A stretch of 64,000 nucleotides of DNA from an uncultured Ruegeria sp. Lineage in GTDB: Bacteria; Pseudomonadota; Alphaproteobacteria; Rhodobacterales; Rhodobacteraceae. A program made the position numbers and the translations under genes. The notes beneath the pieces were generated by a model, which ran no database searches, was not told where the DNA came from, and saw only the letters and a list, made by a program, of their open reading frames with translations. Below are positions 26,120-35,389 of this stretch, in pieces. The DNA is taken from positions 1 to 64,000 of the forward strand of contig NZ_CANMFF010000017.1 of NCBI RefSeq assembly GCF_947497005.1. Reading direction: 5' to 3'. Every line of letters starts with the position of its first letter. Position 1 is the stretch's first letter.

Positions 26120-27021
26120 CGGGTGTGTTGGATCATGCGGGTGTGAGCCTGACAACGGATGCCTTGATCGCCTTGCGACAAATCGCTTTGAGCGAACACA
26201 AGAACCCCGCAGTGGCGGCTTTGCCGGGTGGTTTCCTGACCCGAAAGCGTGGGCAGGGTATCGAGGTTGCGGATGTGCGCGAATATGTGGCGGGGGATGA
26301 CATTCGTCATCTGGATCGCGGAACAACCGCCCGCACCGGGCGCCTGCATATCCGTCAGTTTCAAGAGGAACGGGATCGAGTCGCCCTGTTGGTTGCCGAT
26401 TTCCGCGCGCCGATGTTTTGGGGGTTGCAGCGGGCGTTTCTCTCCGTTGCTGCCGCCGAGGCTCTGGCCTTGATCGGATGGCATATGGTTGAAAGCGGCG
26501 GGCGTGTGGGCTTGCTGGCGATTTCGATCGATACATCTGTGGTAGTCCCACCGCGGGGCAAGACACGCGGGATGCTGGATGTGATCGGCGGTTTGGTTCA
26601 GGCCCATTCGCGCAGTCTGAACGCCTTGCAGAACGGCGAGGATGAGGGGTGGACGCTGGAGCAGTCGCTTACTGGTGTTGAAAGGCTGACGCCCACAGGG
26701 TCCGAGATCATCATCGCGTCTGGCTTTGATCATCAGGGTGATGGGTATTCTGATCTGCTGGATCGGCTTGATCATCGTCGAAACCCGCGCCTGGTCCTTG
26801 TGACTGAAAGCAAAACACATGAGATGCCAAGCGGCTGGTATCCGATCCGCCTGTCAGATGGCCAACAAAGGCGCGTTTATCTGGGTAAGACAGCGGCTGA
26901 TGATGCGCTGATTTATCAGAAGGTTGCTGCACATACGGCGCTTGTTGTGAACGCCAGCGACCCGGTTGAGGCAACCTCTCGCCGCATTTCGTCGGCCTTT
27001 GCGGCAAGATACGTCCCATGA
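26116..27021 (+). CDS. DUF58 domain protein (MxaS-like)
   Basis: About 301 residues starting at a GTG that overlaps the moxR stop (GTGA at 26116). The DUF58 hallmark VREYVAGDDIRHLDRGTTARTG is followed by a vWA-like fold. DUF58 proteins accompany MoxR ATPases, and MxaS is the methanol-oxidation member. It probably presents client proteins to the ATPase at the inner membrane face. The frame opens upstream at 26044, but that would overlap moxR by 76 bp. Confidence 0.85.
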   Translation: MTGVLDHAGVSLTTDALIALRQIALSEHKNPAVAALPGGFLTRKRGQGIEVADVREYVAGDDIRHLDRGTTARTGRLHIRQFQEERDRVALLVADFRAPMFWGLQRAFLSVAAAEALALIGWHMVESGGRVGLLAISIDTSVVVPPRGKTRGMLDVIGGLVQAHSRSLNALQNGEDEGWTLEQSLTGVERLTPTGSEIIIASGFDHQGDGYSDLLDRLDHRRNPRLVLVTESKTHEMPSGWYPIRLSDGQQRRVYLGKTAADDALIYQKVAAHTALVVNASDPVEATSRRISSAFAARYVP

Positions 27022-27389
27022 CTGAGAAGGCCCTCACTGAGGCCACAATGCTGGCGAGTCTGCGGGACATCCACTTACCCGCCGAGGCTGTAGGCGGGGT
27101 GTTTGCCGAATATGCAGTTGTCTTCGGGATCGCAGCGTTGGCGTCGGTAGGTTGCGTTGCCATCCTGCGGATTCTGAGTATCAAGGTCACCGCAAACAAA
27201 GCGTTGGAAACGCCCAAAAAATTTACAGATCAACCCGATTGGTCTGCGGATCGGCGCAAGGTGGCGCTTTTACATAGGCTGCGCGCTCAGAACCCGACTC
27301 GTTATGCTGAACTGAGAGGTGAGCTTTACAAACCCGGCGGAGGACCCGATCTGGAGACTCTTCAAGATGAGGTTGCGGGCCGTGTTTGA
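27018..27389 (+). CDS. DUF4381-type membrane protein
   Basis: A protein of 123 residues with the N-terminal LRDIHLPAEA motif of DUF4381, one membrane segment (about 30-50) and a charged C-terminal half. It overlaps the DUF58 gene by 4 nt and precedes two vWA genes, the usual position of DUF4381 in MoxR-Bat operons. It is likely an inner-membrane anchor of the complex. Confidence 0.75.
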   Translation: MTEKALTEATMLASLRDIHLPAEAVGGVFAEYAVVFGIAALASVGCVAILRILSIKVTANKALETPKKFTDQPDWSADRRKVALLHRLRAQNPTRYAELRGELYKPGGGPDLETLQDEVAGRV

Positions 27390-28344
27390 GCTTGCTGATC
27401 CCTGGGCTTTGCTTCTGTTGCCGTTGCCTCTGGTGATGGTTCGTCTGATCAAACCACGGCCAGTATTTGAACGCGCGTTTCCCGTTCCTGATCGCTTTGG
27501 CGGGATGCTGTTGGCGGCAAGTCCTCAGGTTAACGCCGCGAACCATCGCTTGGCAGATCGCCTCATCTTGTGGGCCATTTGGGCGTTGACTGTCTTTGCC
27601 TTGTCCGGTCCGCGTGAGCTGCAACCAGTCAGTGCGTTGAAAGTTTCCGGGCGGGATCTTGCGATTGTTTTGGATCTTTCGGGTTCGATGGTGCGAGATG
27701 ATTTTCATCTCGATGGGCGCCAGATCACCCGGCTGGAGGCAGTGACGAGCGTTGGGTCCGAGTTCGCCCGACGCCGCGCTGGCGACCGGGTGGCTTTGAT
27801 TGTGTTCGGCTCTGAAGCCTATTTCGCCACGCCTTTCACATTCGATACCGAGGCTGTTGCGCGACGGATCGAAGAGGCCATGATAGGCATATCGGGCCGT
27901 GCAACTAACATATCCGATGGCCTAGGCCTCGCGTTGAAGCGGCTCGCTGACAGTCAGGCAGCGTCGCGCGTTGTGATCCTGTTATCGGACGGGGTGAACA
28001 ACGCGGGGGCCACGAACCCTCGGGGCGTCGCAGAACTGGCCGCTGAAATGGGCGTGCGGGTTCATACAATTGCGCTTGGCCCGAAAGACCTGCAAAGCGC
28101 TGAGGTCGGTGAACGCGGAGTGGTCGATGCCGCCACTTTGCGCGCCATTGCCGAGGTATCAGGCGGTGAGGCTTTTCGCGTCAAAACCACCGATGATCTG
28201 ATCGACGTGACGCAAGCGCTGGATCGGTTGGAAGCGACGGACAGCGCTGGCCTTACGGCTGAGGTCCACAAATCCTATTGGATATGGCCTGCGGCAATGG
28301 CAGCGGCACTTGCCCTGATCGCGGCATGGAGGCAGGCGGAATGA
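27367..28344 (+). CDS. vWA domain membrane protein (BatA/MxaC-like)
   Basis: A protein of 325 residues: an N-terminal membrane pair (WALLLLPLPLVMV; LILWAIWALTVFALSG), then a von Willebrand A domain with an intact MIDAS (DLSGSM; TNISDG; LLSDGVNN), and a C-terminal membrane helix. The start at 27367 overlaps the previous gene by 23 bp; a GTG at 27382 is an alternative. In mxa clusters the homologous MxaC/MxaL pair is linked to metal loading of methanol dehydrogenase. A similar role for XoxF is inferred. Confidence 0.85.
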   Translation: MRLRAVFELADPWALLLLPLPLVMVRLIKPRPVFERAFPVPDRFGGMLLAASPQVNAANHRLADRLILWAIWALTVFALSGPRELQPVSALKVSGRDLAIVLDLSGSMVRDDFHLDGRQITRLEAVTSVGSEFARRRAGDRVALIVFGSEAYFATPFTFDTEAVARRIEEAMIGISGRATNISDGLGLALKRLADSQAASRVVILLSDGVNNAGATNPRGVAELAAEMGVRVHTIALGPKDLQSAEVGERGVVDAATLRAIAEVSGGEAFRVKTTDDLIDVTQALDRLEATDSAGLTAEVHKSYWIWPAAMAAALALIAAWRQAE

Positions 28345-29240
28345 GTGAATTGGACGTCACTCTGCTCAGGCCGTTTTGGGGGCTTTCCGTGTTCTTCCTA
28401 TGCGCGATGGGCTGGTGGGTAATATCCCGCACCGGTGGGTTTGGTGCCTGGGACAGAGTTGCCGACCCTCAGCTTATGAAAGCGATGGCGGCGATTGGTA
28501 GGATCGAAGGTGGTTCGTTCCCGCTCACGCCATTCGCTTTATTGCTGACCAGCGGGATCGTTGCCATTGCGCTTACGGGTCCGGCGATCGAACGGCGCGA
28601 CGCGCAAACCTATCACAATCTGGATGGTGTGCTGTTCCTTGTGGATGCGTCAGACAGCGTGGTGGATGACAGCCGCTGGCCACAAATGCTGAGCATGGGG
28701 CGTTTTGGCGTCAGCGCGCTTGGAGCCCGGCCCGGTGGCATCATTGTATTTGCAGGTGATGCCTATGTCGCTACGGACATGACGACGGATCACCGCCAAT
28801 TGGGACAAACACTCTCTCTCATCGACAGAGAAACCGTTCCCGACAAAGGGTCTCGTCCTGAACGGGCACTCGCACTGGCGCTCCGACGGATTGAAGAAGC
28901 CGGGATTTTGGCCGGAGACGTGGTGATATTCACGGACGGAGCCGGATTGGGCTCACTCTCGCTGCAACAGGTCGCGTCTCTTGCGTCGCGCGGTGCGCGC
29001 GTGTCTTTGGTGTCGCTACTGTCTCCGACGGCGCAAACGCAAACGCATGCTGGTTTTGGCGGTGGTGCCGTGTTTACGTTGGACCAGACGGATGATCTGG
29101 CCCTTTGGTTGGCCGATGATGCCGCAACTCAGTTGGAACGCGCAGACTATCCGGTGTTGTTCTGGCACGATCTGGGGCGGTTTCTGTTGATATTCGCATT
29201 GCTCCCGCTCTTGTTTTTGTTTTGGAGGGAACGCGCATGA
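28341..29240 (+). CDS. vWA domain membrane protein (BatB/MxaL-like)
   Basis: A protein of 299 residues: N-terminal and C-terminal membrane helices around a vWA domain with the MIDAS motif DASDS and a later FTDGAG. It overlaps the preceding vWA gene by ATGA and is the second of the BatA/BatB-type pair. The MIDAS is complete, so divalent metal binding is expected. Confidence 0.85.
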   Translation: MSELDVTLLRPFWGLSVFFLCAMGWWVISRTGGFGAWDRVADPQLMKAMAAIGRIEGGSFPLTPFALLLTSGIVAIALTGPAIERRDAQTYHNLDGVLFLVDASDSVVDDSRWPQMLSMGRFGVSALGARPGGIIVFAGDAYVATDMTTDHRQLGQTLSLIDRETVPDKGSRPERALALALRRIEEAGILAGDVVIFTDGAGLGSLSLQQVASLASRGARVSLVSLLSPTAQTQTHAGFGGGAVFTLDQTDDLALWLADDAATQLERADYPVLFWHDLGRFLLIFALLPLLFLFWRERA

Positions 29241-29911
29241 GATGGCTTGCGATCGCGGGTGTTGCTTGTATTGCTCTTGCTTTTGCGTTGGGCGGTGCTG
29301 CCCCCTTTGGGCGTGCTGCCTTGGCGATTGGCCTGTACCCTTTGGCGGCAAACCTGTTTTCGGATCCGAACTGGCACGGTATTGCCCTGTACCGTTCCGG
29401 GGACTTCGATAAAGCCGCCGAAGCGTTCAAAAGCGCCGGAAACAATTACAATCTCGGCAACGCCGAGGCCCGGAACGGTAAATTGGCCGCCGCACTGGAG
29501 GCTTATGATCAGGCCATCGGTAAGGGTAACCCGGATGCTCAGGCAAATTTCGATGTGCTGGCCGCCTTTTATGCGGGGCAGCAGATCGAGCCAGAGGCGT
29601 TGGGCCTTTTCCCGGAACGCAAGTCAGGTCCCAAAGCTGAAAGCTTTGTGGCCCGTGGAAATGCGCGCGCGGCGGGAACGGGCAGTGAGGTCACAAACTC
29701 GAACACGATGCTGGGACTGGCGGAATTGGACAGCCGCGGGCGATTGGGGGTGCGGCGCATCTTTGATGACAAGTTTATGGTTGCTGACCAACGATGGCTC
29801 AATCAGCTTTCCGATGTTCCGGGTGAGTTCATGGCGGCCCGTATCGCGCAGGAACACAAACGCAGGGTGAAGTTGGGTCTTTCCCCTCCTGAAGCGGAGA
29901 GCCCGGAATGA
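29237..29911 (+). CDS. TPR-containing membrane protein (BatC/MxaK-like)
   Basis: A protein of 224 residues with an N-terminal signal or membrane segment, then tetratricopeptide-like repeats (GIALYRSGDFDKAAEAFKSAG; NLGNAEARNGKLAAALEAYDQAI, each read in pieces). A C-terminal domain without known motifs follows. It overlaps the upstream vWA gene by ATGA. In Bat operons a TPR protein occupies this place; MxaK is the suggested methanol-oxidation counterpart, but similarity to MxaK cannot be judged here. Confidence 0.75.
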   Translation: MRWLAIAGVACIALAFALGGAAPFGRAALAIGLYPLAANLFSDPNWHGIALYRSGDFDKAAEAFKSAGNNYNLGNAEARNGKLAAALEAYDQAIGKGNPDAQANFDVLAAFYAGQQIEPEALGLFPERKSGPKAESFVARGNARAAGTGSEVTNSNTMLGLAELDSRGRLGVRRIFDDKFMVADQRWLNQLSDVPGEFMAARIAQEHKRRVKLGLSPPEAESPE

Positions 29912-31089
29912 AGTGGTTGGTCTTACTACTCATCGCTCTCCCAGTTCCGGTGCTGGCGCAGTCAAAGACCGTGCTGCCATCTGAGGCGTGGATAGAGGTT
30001 ACCATTGAAGACAACGGCTCTGTTCCCTTCACCCGGGAGATGGTGCTTTTGACGATCCGGGGTGTTTATCGCCGGCACATCACTCGTGAAGAACTTGTCC
30101 AACCCGATTTTGAAGGGTTTAGCTGGGCACAGCTTGGGCCGGACAGTTGGTCGGAAGAAAGGATCAATGGTCGGAAGTTCAAAGTGTTTACCCGGCGCAT
30201 GGCAATCTATCCGGTTGAGGCGGGCGAGCTTGCGATTGGTCCATTCGTTCACCGGTTGACGCTGACTGACGAAAATGACGACTGGTTTGAACATGAGATT
30301 CAATCGGAACCACTGTCCATTCAGGTCGCTGATGCCCCGGCCACGAAGGATTGGTGGTTTCCGGTGCGCAAGTTGCAAATCTCGGACCAGTGGTCGAATG
30401 CCCCGGATCAACTCGCCCCGGGCGAGGGTGTCTTGCGTGTCATCAGGCTGGAGGCTTTAGGTGCGACCCCCGAGATGATCCCGCCGATGCCAGAGTTGAC
30501 CTCACCTTCGGCTTTGATCTTCGCGCATCCTGAGAAACGTCTAGTCGAATTGACCCCGGAGGGGCCAGTAACCTATGCATTCTGGCGCTGGACCATTCGC
30601 CCGTCTAACGATACGTCTGGCATTGTTGAACCCCTGCAATTCAGCTATTTCGACACCTTCGCGCGCGAAGCTCGTGAGGTCACGATTTCACCACAACGCA
30701 TTGCGTACGGCACAGTAACCAGAGCGGTGCCCACTGACGGCCCCGAGGAGGTTGCGCCACCTGTGACGTTGCTGAAGTGGCCAGCTTTCGCAATAGCCGC
30801 TGTCGTTTTTCTGGCTGGTCTGGTTTTAGGCATGTCTGGGCATAAAGTGGCCGCTTCAAAGGCATTGCTGCGATTTGGGGTTTTCGATACCCTGGTTCGT
30901 GATTTGCGGGGTTGCGCCAAGGCCGGTCGCGCAAACGGGCTGCGACAAGCTGCTGTTGCGATCTTACGTCGGGACGGACCCTCAGCCGGGCGCCTTGAGC
31001 AAATTCGAGACTTTGACAGGCAGGTGTTCGATCCCAAGGTGGCGGCACCTGATTTGAATGAATTTGTCAGGAAATTCCTCAAAAATTAG
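29908..31089 (+). CDS. BatD-like periplasmic/membrane protein
   Basis: A protein of 393 residues with a signal peptide (LVLLLIALPVPVLAQ), immunoglobulin-like beta regions in the periplasmic part, one membrane helix near residue 295 (FAIAAVVFLAGLVLGM) and a cytoplasmic tail. This layout matches BatD. It is the last gene of the operon (ATGA overlap with the TPR gene); 110 bp of promoter-sized space follow before the response regulator gene. Confidence 0.7.
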   Translation: MKWLVLLLIALPVPVLAQSKTVLPSEAWIEVTIEDNGSVPFTREMVLLTIRGVYRRHITREELVQPDFEGFSWAQLGPDSWSEERINGRKFKVFTRRMAIYPVEAGELAIGPFVHRLTLTDENDDWFEHEIQSEPLSIQVADAPATKDWWFPVRKLQISDQWSNAPDQLAPGEGVLRVIRLEALGATPEMIPPMPELTSPSALIFAHPEKRLVELTPEGPVTYAFWRWTIRPSNDTSGIVEPLQFSYFDTFAREAREVTISPQRIAYGTVTRAVPTDGPEEVAPPVTLLKWPAFAIAAVVFLAGLVLGMSGHKVAASKALLRFGVFDTLVRDLRGCAKAGRANGLRQAAVAILRRDGPSAGRLEQIRDFDRQVFDPKVAAPDLNEFVRKFLKN

Positions 31090-31199
31090 ACCTTCCGAGT
31101 TATCAAGCTTTTGTTATCTATGAAATCTTTTGAACGTATCAAAATGAAACAGTTGAACTGATCAAGAAATGATGTACTTTTCCCATTGGAGGAGAGCCC

Positions 31200-31919
31200 A
31201 TGCATACTGCGGGATGCCCTGAACCGTTGGACCGAGTGTCCAGCGTGCTTATTGTTGATGATCATCCGCTGTTTAGCGACGCACTGGCTGCGGCGTTGCA
31301 ACTGAGTTTCGAGAATTGCCGGATTGAAAAAGCCAGCACGCTCGCGCAATCATTTGAGATACTTGGCGAGGGCTTCAAACCTGACCTGATCATGTTTGAC
31401 CTCAAATTGCCAGACGTCACAGGGATCTCGGGTTTTCAACAGTTCCGACAGCGTTGTCCGAAGGTGCCGGTTCTGGTCATCTCGTCCCTTGCATCCGGCG
31501 AGCTTGTGCGATCTTTGCTGGATCACGGCGCGATGGGGTTTCTTCCCAAAGATACGCCTGTGCAAACGCTCAAGATCGCGATTCAGGAAATCGCTTCTGG
31601 CCGTAAGTATGTGCCGGCCGAATACAGCCGAGTTGAAGAGGCGAAGCCAGTAGAGAGCATTGTCTATCAATCCAGCCCTGAGCTTTCATCACTGACACCG
31701 CAACAGGTCAAAATCCTGAAACTTATTTGCGTGGGCCAATCCAACAAACAGATCGCATATGAGCTGTCGCTGGCTGAGGCGACGGTCAAAGCGCATATCA
31801 CCGCTTTGTTGCGCCGTCTTGGAGTGCGCAACCGGACCCAAGCGGCTGTTCTGGTCGATTCGGTTGTCGCCCGTCAGTCGCGACATGAACCGGAGGTTAA
31901 ATCCTTTCTTCAACACTAG
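31200..31919 (+). CDS. NarL/LuxR-type response regulator
   Basis: A protein of 239 residues. The receiver domain has acidic residues in LIVDDHP, the phosphoacceptor Asp67 in MFDLKLPD and the conserved Lys in FLPKDTP. The C-terminal LuxR HTH contains LTPQQVKILKLICVGQSNKQIAYELSLAEATVKAH (in pieces). It is followed at 10 bp by a FIST protein and then a hybrid kinase, forming one signalling operon. Regulators of this class control PQQ-dependent alcohol oxidation in pseudomonads (ErbR/AgmR type) and methanol oxidation elsewhere; control of the xox-pqq island is inferred from location. Confidence 0.9.
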   Translation: MHTAGCPEPLDRVSSVLIVDDHPLFSDALAAALQLSFENCRIEKASTLAQSFEILGEGFKPDLIMFDLKLPDVTGISGFQQFRQRCPKVPVLVISSLASGELVRSLLDHGAMGFLPKDTPVQTLKIAIQEIASGRKYVPAEYSRVEEAKPVESIVYQSSPELSSLTPQQVKILKLICVGQSNKQIAYELSLAEATVKAHITALLRRLGVRNRTQAAVLVDSVVARQSRHEPEVKSFLQH

Positions 31920-31928
31920 GGGGCGCAA

Positions 31929-33086
31929 ATGCGGGATCTGGAGCACGGACCGAATTTCATTGCTATTGGCCGTTCCGCAAACTCGGACCCAAAAACCGCT
32001 GTTGAAGAAGCCTGTGCGGAATTGGATTGTCACTTATCTTGCTTCGTCCTGGCCTTTATTCCCAGCAATCTTGATCCGGCGGAAGTGTCGCGATGCCTGA
32101 ACTGGAAACTCGCGGGCGTTCCAGTTTTCGGCTGCACCACCGCGGGGCAAATAACGCGATCAGGTTATGAATCGGATGCGTTATTGCTACTGGCCTTCCC
32201 GAAGTCCAACTTTCGATGCTCGTCCATTTTGTTCGAAGAACTCAGACCACTGGATTCGACTGAAATCGCAGCTACCGCACAGCGTCAGGCCGAAAGATTC
32301 CGTCATACGGCAGGATGGAACAGGCTGGCTCTGGTGTTCACCGATGGATTGTCCAAGCAAGAAGATTTGCTAGTCTCCACTCTGGAAACCGTTCTGGATG
32401 GATTGCCGATTTTTGGTGGCTCAGCCGGGGATGGCCTTCAATATGAAGAGACGTTTGTTTTTCACTGCGGCAGGGCACATAGCAATGCCGCCGTCCTGTT
32501 GTTGATCGAAACCAACCTTGGCTTTCAAGGCATCGGGTTTGATCATTTCCTGCCTATCGGGTCAGAGATCATCATCACCGACGCCAATCCGGAAGAGCGT
32601 GTAGTCTATGAGATAAACGGAGCCCCGGCAGCGCAGGAATACGCGAGGTTGGTCGGTTGTGCGGCCGAGGAACTTTCACCGCTGGTGTTTGCAGAAAACC
32701 CCCTGCTTCTGAGGCAAAATTTGAATTACTACGTACGCGCCATTCGCGAACCGATGGAGGGCGGATCCTTATCCTTTCTCGCGGCGATTGATGACGGCCT
32801 TATCATGACTTTAGGACGCGGGAAGGAGATCATCGAAACGCTCAAGGCCGGGCTGGATGTGCGCGACAATACCGGAACGGCACCTGATTTCATCCTCGGG
32901 TTCGATTGTATTCTGCGCAAGCTGGAAATCGAACAGAAGCAGTTGAGCAAACAAGTCTCAGACGTTTTGCAATCCCATCGGGTGGTTGGTTTCAACACAT
33001 ACGGAGAGCAGCAATCCGGTGTACACATGAATCAGACCTTTGTGGGGGTCGCCTTCTTTGAACCAGAGAAGCGAGACCTGAGCTGA
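31929..33086 (+). CDS. FIST domain sensory protein
   Basis: A protein of 385 residues with FIST-N (VPVFGCTTAGQITRSGY; LPIFGGSAGDGLQYEET) and FIST-C (YEINGAPAAQEYARLVG; VVGFNTYGEQQSG). FIST is a predicted small-ligand-binding sensory domain. It lies 2 bp upstream of a hybrid histidine kinase and 9 bp after a LuxR response regulator, so it is probably the input protein of that phosphorelay. Its cytoplasmic location is inferred from the lack of a signal peptide. Confidence 0.85.
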   Translation: MRDLEHGPNFIAIGRSANSDPKTAVEEACAELDCHLSCFVLAFIPSNLDPAEVSRCLNWKLAGVPVFGCTTAGQITRSGYESDALLLLAFPKSNFRCSSILFEELRPLDSTEIAATAQRQAERFRHTAGWNRLALVFTDGLSKQEDLLVSTLETVLDGLPIFGGSAGDGLQYEETFVFHCGRAHSNAAVLLLIETNLGFQGIGFDHFLPIGSEIIITDANPEERVVYEINGAPAAQEYARLVGCAAEELSPLVFAENPLLLRQNLNYYVRAIREPMEGGSLSFLAAIDDGLIMTLGRGKEIIETLKAGLDVRDNTGTAPDFILGFDCILRKLEIEQKQLSKQVSDVLQSHRVVGFNTYGEQQSGVHMNQTFVGVAFFEPEKRDLS

Positions 33087-33088
33087 CT

Positions 33089-35344
33089 ATGCTTAATCCA
33101 GACGATCCGCTCCAGATTCAGGTCTCGAAACAAGCCAAGATCATTGATGCGCTGATGCGGCGCGCCAATCGCCAAAAGGATGTTGGGCCGTCAGCCTTTC
33201 TGGCATTCCAGTCGGCCATCGAGTTGCAGCAGCAGGTGATGGAGCAGAGCCGTGATCTGGAACGCGCAACCACCGAGCTTGAAAGCGCCAGATACGAACG
33301 CGAACAAACACGAAAGAGCCTCGTTAAAGCGCTGTCGTCCATGGAAGAAGGGTTTGCGCTGTTTACTGATGGTGAGTTGAATCTGTGTAACGAGCTGTTT
33401 CAGGCGATCTTCCCGGATATGTCGGACATCGTCGGGCCGGGTCTCAGTCTGGGCCGGTTCTTTCTATTGGTACAGAGCAGCCGCGAATTCGTGTCGTCTG
33501 ATCACGGTATCTCGAACATGTTGGATACGTTGGAACGCAATTGCCATACGGGTATGGTGTCAAGCGACGTGATCGAATTGCGCGGCGACCGTTGGTACCA
33601 ACTCAGCGCTCAGTACACGTCGGTACAGAATGTGGTCATACTTCTCACTGATATCACGTCGGTTGTTCGTCGGAACCGCGATGAGAAAGAGACCCTGATC
33701 GACCGGCAGGAAGACTACCTTCAGGCGGTTTTTCAAAACATGAGCTCTGGCGTCTGCACTTTCTCGTCAGAGTCCCAGATCATGATGCACAATGCGCGGT
33801 TTCGGGAGATTCTGAACCTGCCGCTCTCCTTTTTGCAGGGAAATGTACCTGTGAAAACGCTTCTGGATCTGATGCGGAAGCGCGGGCTGATCAAGACCGA
33901 AGATGAACGCAGGATCGGTAAATGGCAGCACGAGTTGAAAAATCGGGGTTGGCTGCGCAAACGAGTGCGCGATGGATCGGACCGCGTTCTGGACATACAA
34001 GTCAACCAGCTGCCGGATGGTGGTTTTCTCGTCGAACTCAAAGACGTGACACTTGAAGCCCGTGCAACCGAAACTCTGGAAAACCGGGTCATGGAACGCA
34101 CGGCCGAATTAACCCATGCAAACGCCAAGCTGGTTAAGGAATATGACGAAAAAGCGCGGGTGGAAGAGGCGTTGCGCATCGCCAAGGAACGGGCCGAAGC
34201 TGCGGTATCCTCCAAAACACGATTCCTTGCCGCAGCGAGCCACGACTTGCTCCAACCGATCAATGCCGCAAAGCTGATGATTTCCACCTTGTTGGAAATC
34301 ACGCGTGAGTCCGATCTTCATGAGATGATGGAACGGCTGGACGGTGCATTCGGCTCTGCCGAACAATTATTGCATTCATTGCTGGATATCTCAAAGCTCG
34401 AAACGGCTGATCCGGGCACGGTCTCACCGACTGATGTCAGTCTTGCGTCGATGATCGCGGGGATACAGGGCGATCAAACGTTGGTTGCCGAAAACAAGAA
34501 CGTGAGACTTGATGTTGTTCCTTGCTCGGAAATCGTCAACTCTGACCCGGTCTATCTTTTACGCTCGATCCAGAACCTCGTGGTGAATGCCATCCAATAT
34601 ACCGAATCCGGAGGCCGGGTTCTGGTGGGCTGTCGCAGGCGTGGTGACAAGGTCATCTTACAAGTCTGGGACACTGGCATTGGAATTGCGCTCAAAGATC
34701 AGGAGCGTGTTTTCGAAGAATTTACACGGGCGGAAAACGTGCCATTGGGTTCCGGCATGGGATTGGGGTTGTCAGTGGTGGACCGCGCCTGCCGACTTCT
34801 GGGTCATAAGCTGTCGCTGCGATCAAAACCTGGGATTGGATCGGTGTTCAGCATCGAAATGGACAGGGTTGAAGCAGGGCAAACTGTGGTTGAACCCTTG
34901 GATCTTCTTGCAAACACGAGCGATGTGCCGCTCGATTTCATTGTTTTAGTGATCGAAAACGACCGTGATGTATTATTCGGCACTACGCAGTGGCTGGAAC
35001 AAAACGGTGCAAGCGTTCTACCGGCTCAGACACCGCAGGAAGCCATGCAATTCATAAGAGATTTCGGAATGCCGCCTGATATCATTCTGGCCGACTATCA
35101 ACTGGATGATGGTGAAACCGGAGTGAATGCAGTTCGTCAGATACGCGAGATGACGCAGACCCAGATTCCGGCGATCTTGATCACTGCGGATCGCAGTGAA
35201 ACCTTGCGCAAAGACGGGCTGCGTCTTGAGATTACTGTCATGACAAAACCGGTCAAACTACCTCGGCTCCGGTCTTTGATCATATGGAAGATTCAGCGCG
35301 CCGTCTTTACCAAGACGCTCGACACCGACAAAAGTCGGCGGTGA
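33089..35344 (+). CDS. Hybrid sensor histidine kinase with PAS-like input and C-terminal receiver
   Basis: A protein of 751 residues without membrane segments. In order: an N-terminal coiled coil (about 45-80), two PAS-like regions (about 85-200 and 210-330), a second coiled coil, HisKA with phosphoacceptor His385 in AAASHDLLQP, a HATPase with NAIQYT and DTGIGI, and a receiver with Asp669 in LADYQLDDG. The SHDLLQP H-box belongs to the NahK/ErcS'-like group. It is soluble, so the signal is probably sensed in the cytoplasm via the FIST partner or a bound ligand. Confidence 0.9.
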   Translation: MLNPDDPLQIQVSKQAKIIDALMRRANRQKDVGPSAFLAFQSAIELQQQVMEQSRDLERATTELESARYEREQTRKSLVKALSSMEEGFALFTDGELNLCNELFQAIFPDMSDIVGPGLSLGRFFLLVQSSREFVSSDHGISNMLDTLERNCHTGMVSSDVIELRGDRWYQLSAQYTSVQNVVILLTDITSVVRRNRDEKETLIDRQEDYLQAVFQNMSSGVCTFSSESQIMMHNARFREILNLPLSFLQGNVPVKTLLDLMRKRGLIKTEDERRIGKWQHELKNRGWLRKRVRDGSDRVLDIQVNQLPDGGFLVELKDVTLEARATETLENRVMERTAELTHANAKLVKEYDEKARVEEALRIAKERAEAAVSSKTRFLAAASHDLLQPINAAKLMISTLLEITRESDLHEMMERLDGAFGSAEQLLHSLLDISKLETADPGTVSPTDVSLASMIAGIQGDQTLVAENKNVRLDVVPCSEIVNSDPVYLLRSIQNLVVNAIQYTESGGRVLVGCRRRGDKVILQVWDTGIGIALKDQERVFEEFTRAENVPLGSGMGLGLSVVDRACRLLGHKLSLRSKPGIGSVFSIEMDRVEAGQTVVEPLDLLANTSDVPLDFIVLVIENDRDVLFGTTQWLEQNGASVLPAQTPQEAMQFIRDFGMPPDIILADYQLDDGETGVNAVRQIREMTQTQIPAILITADRSETLRKDGLRLEITVMTKPVKLPRLRSLIIWKIQRAVFTKTLDTDKSRR

Positions 35345-35389
35345 CATGAGCTGTCTAGCCCATACTCTCATCTATGGGAGGACAAGATC

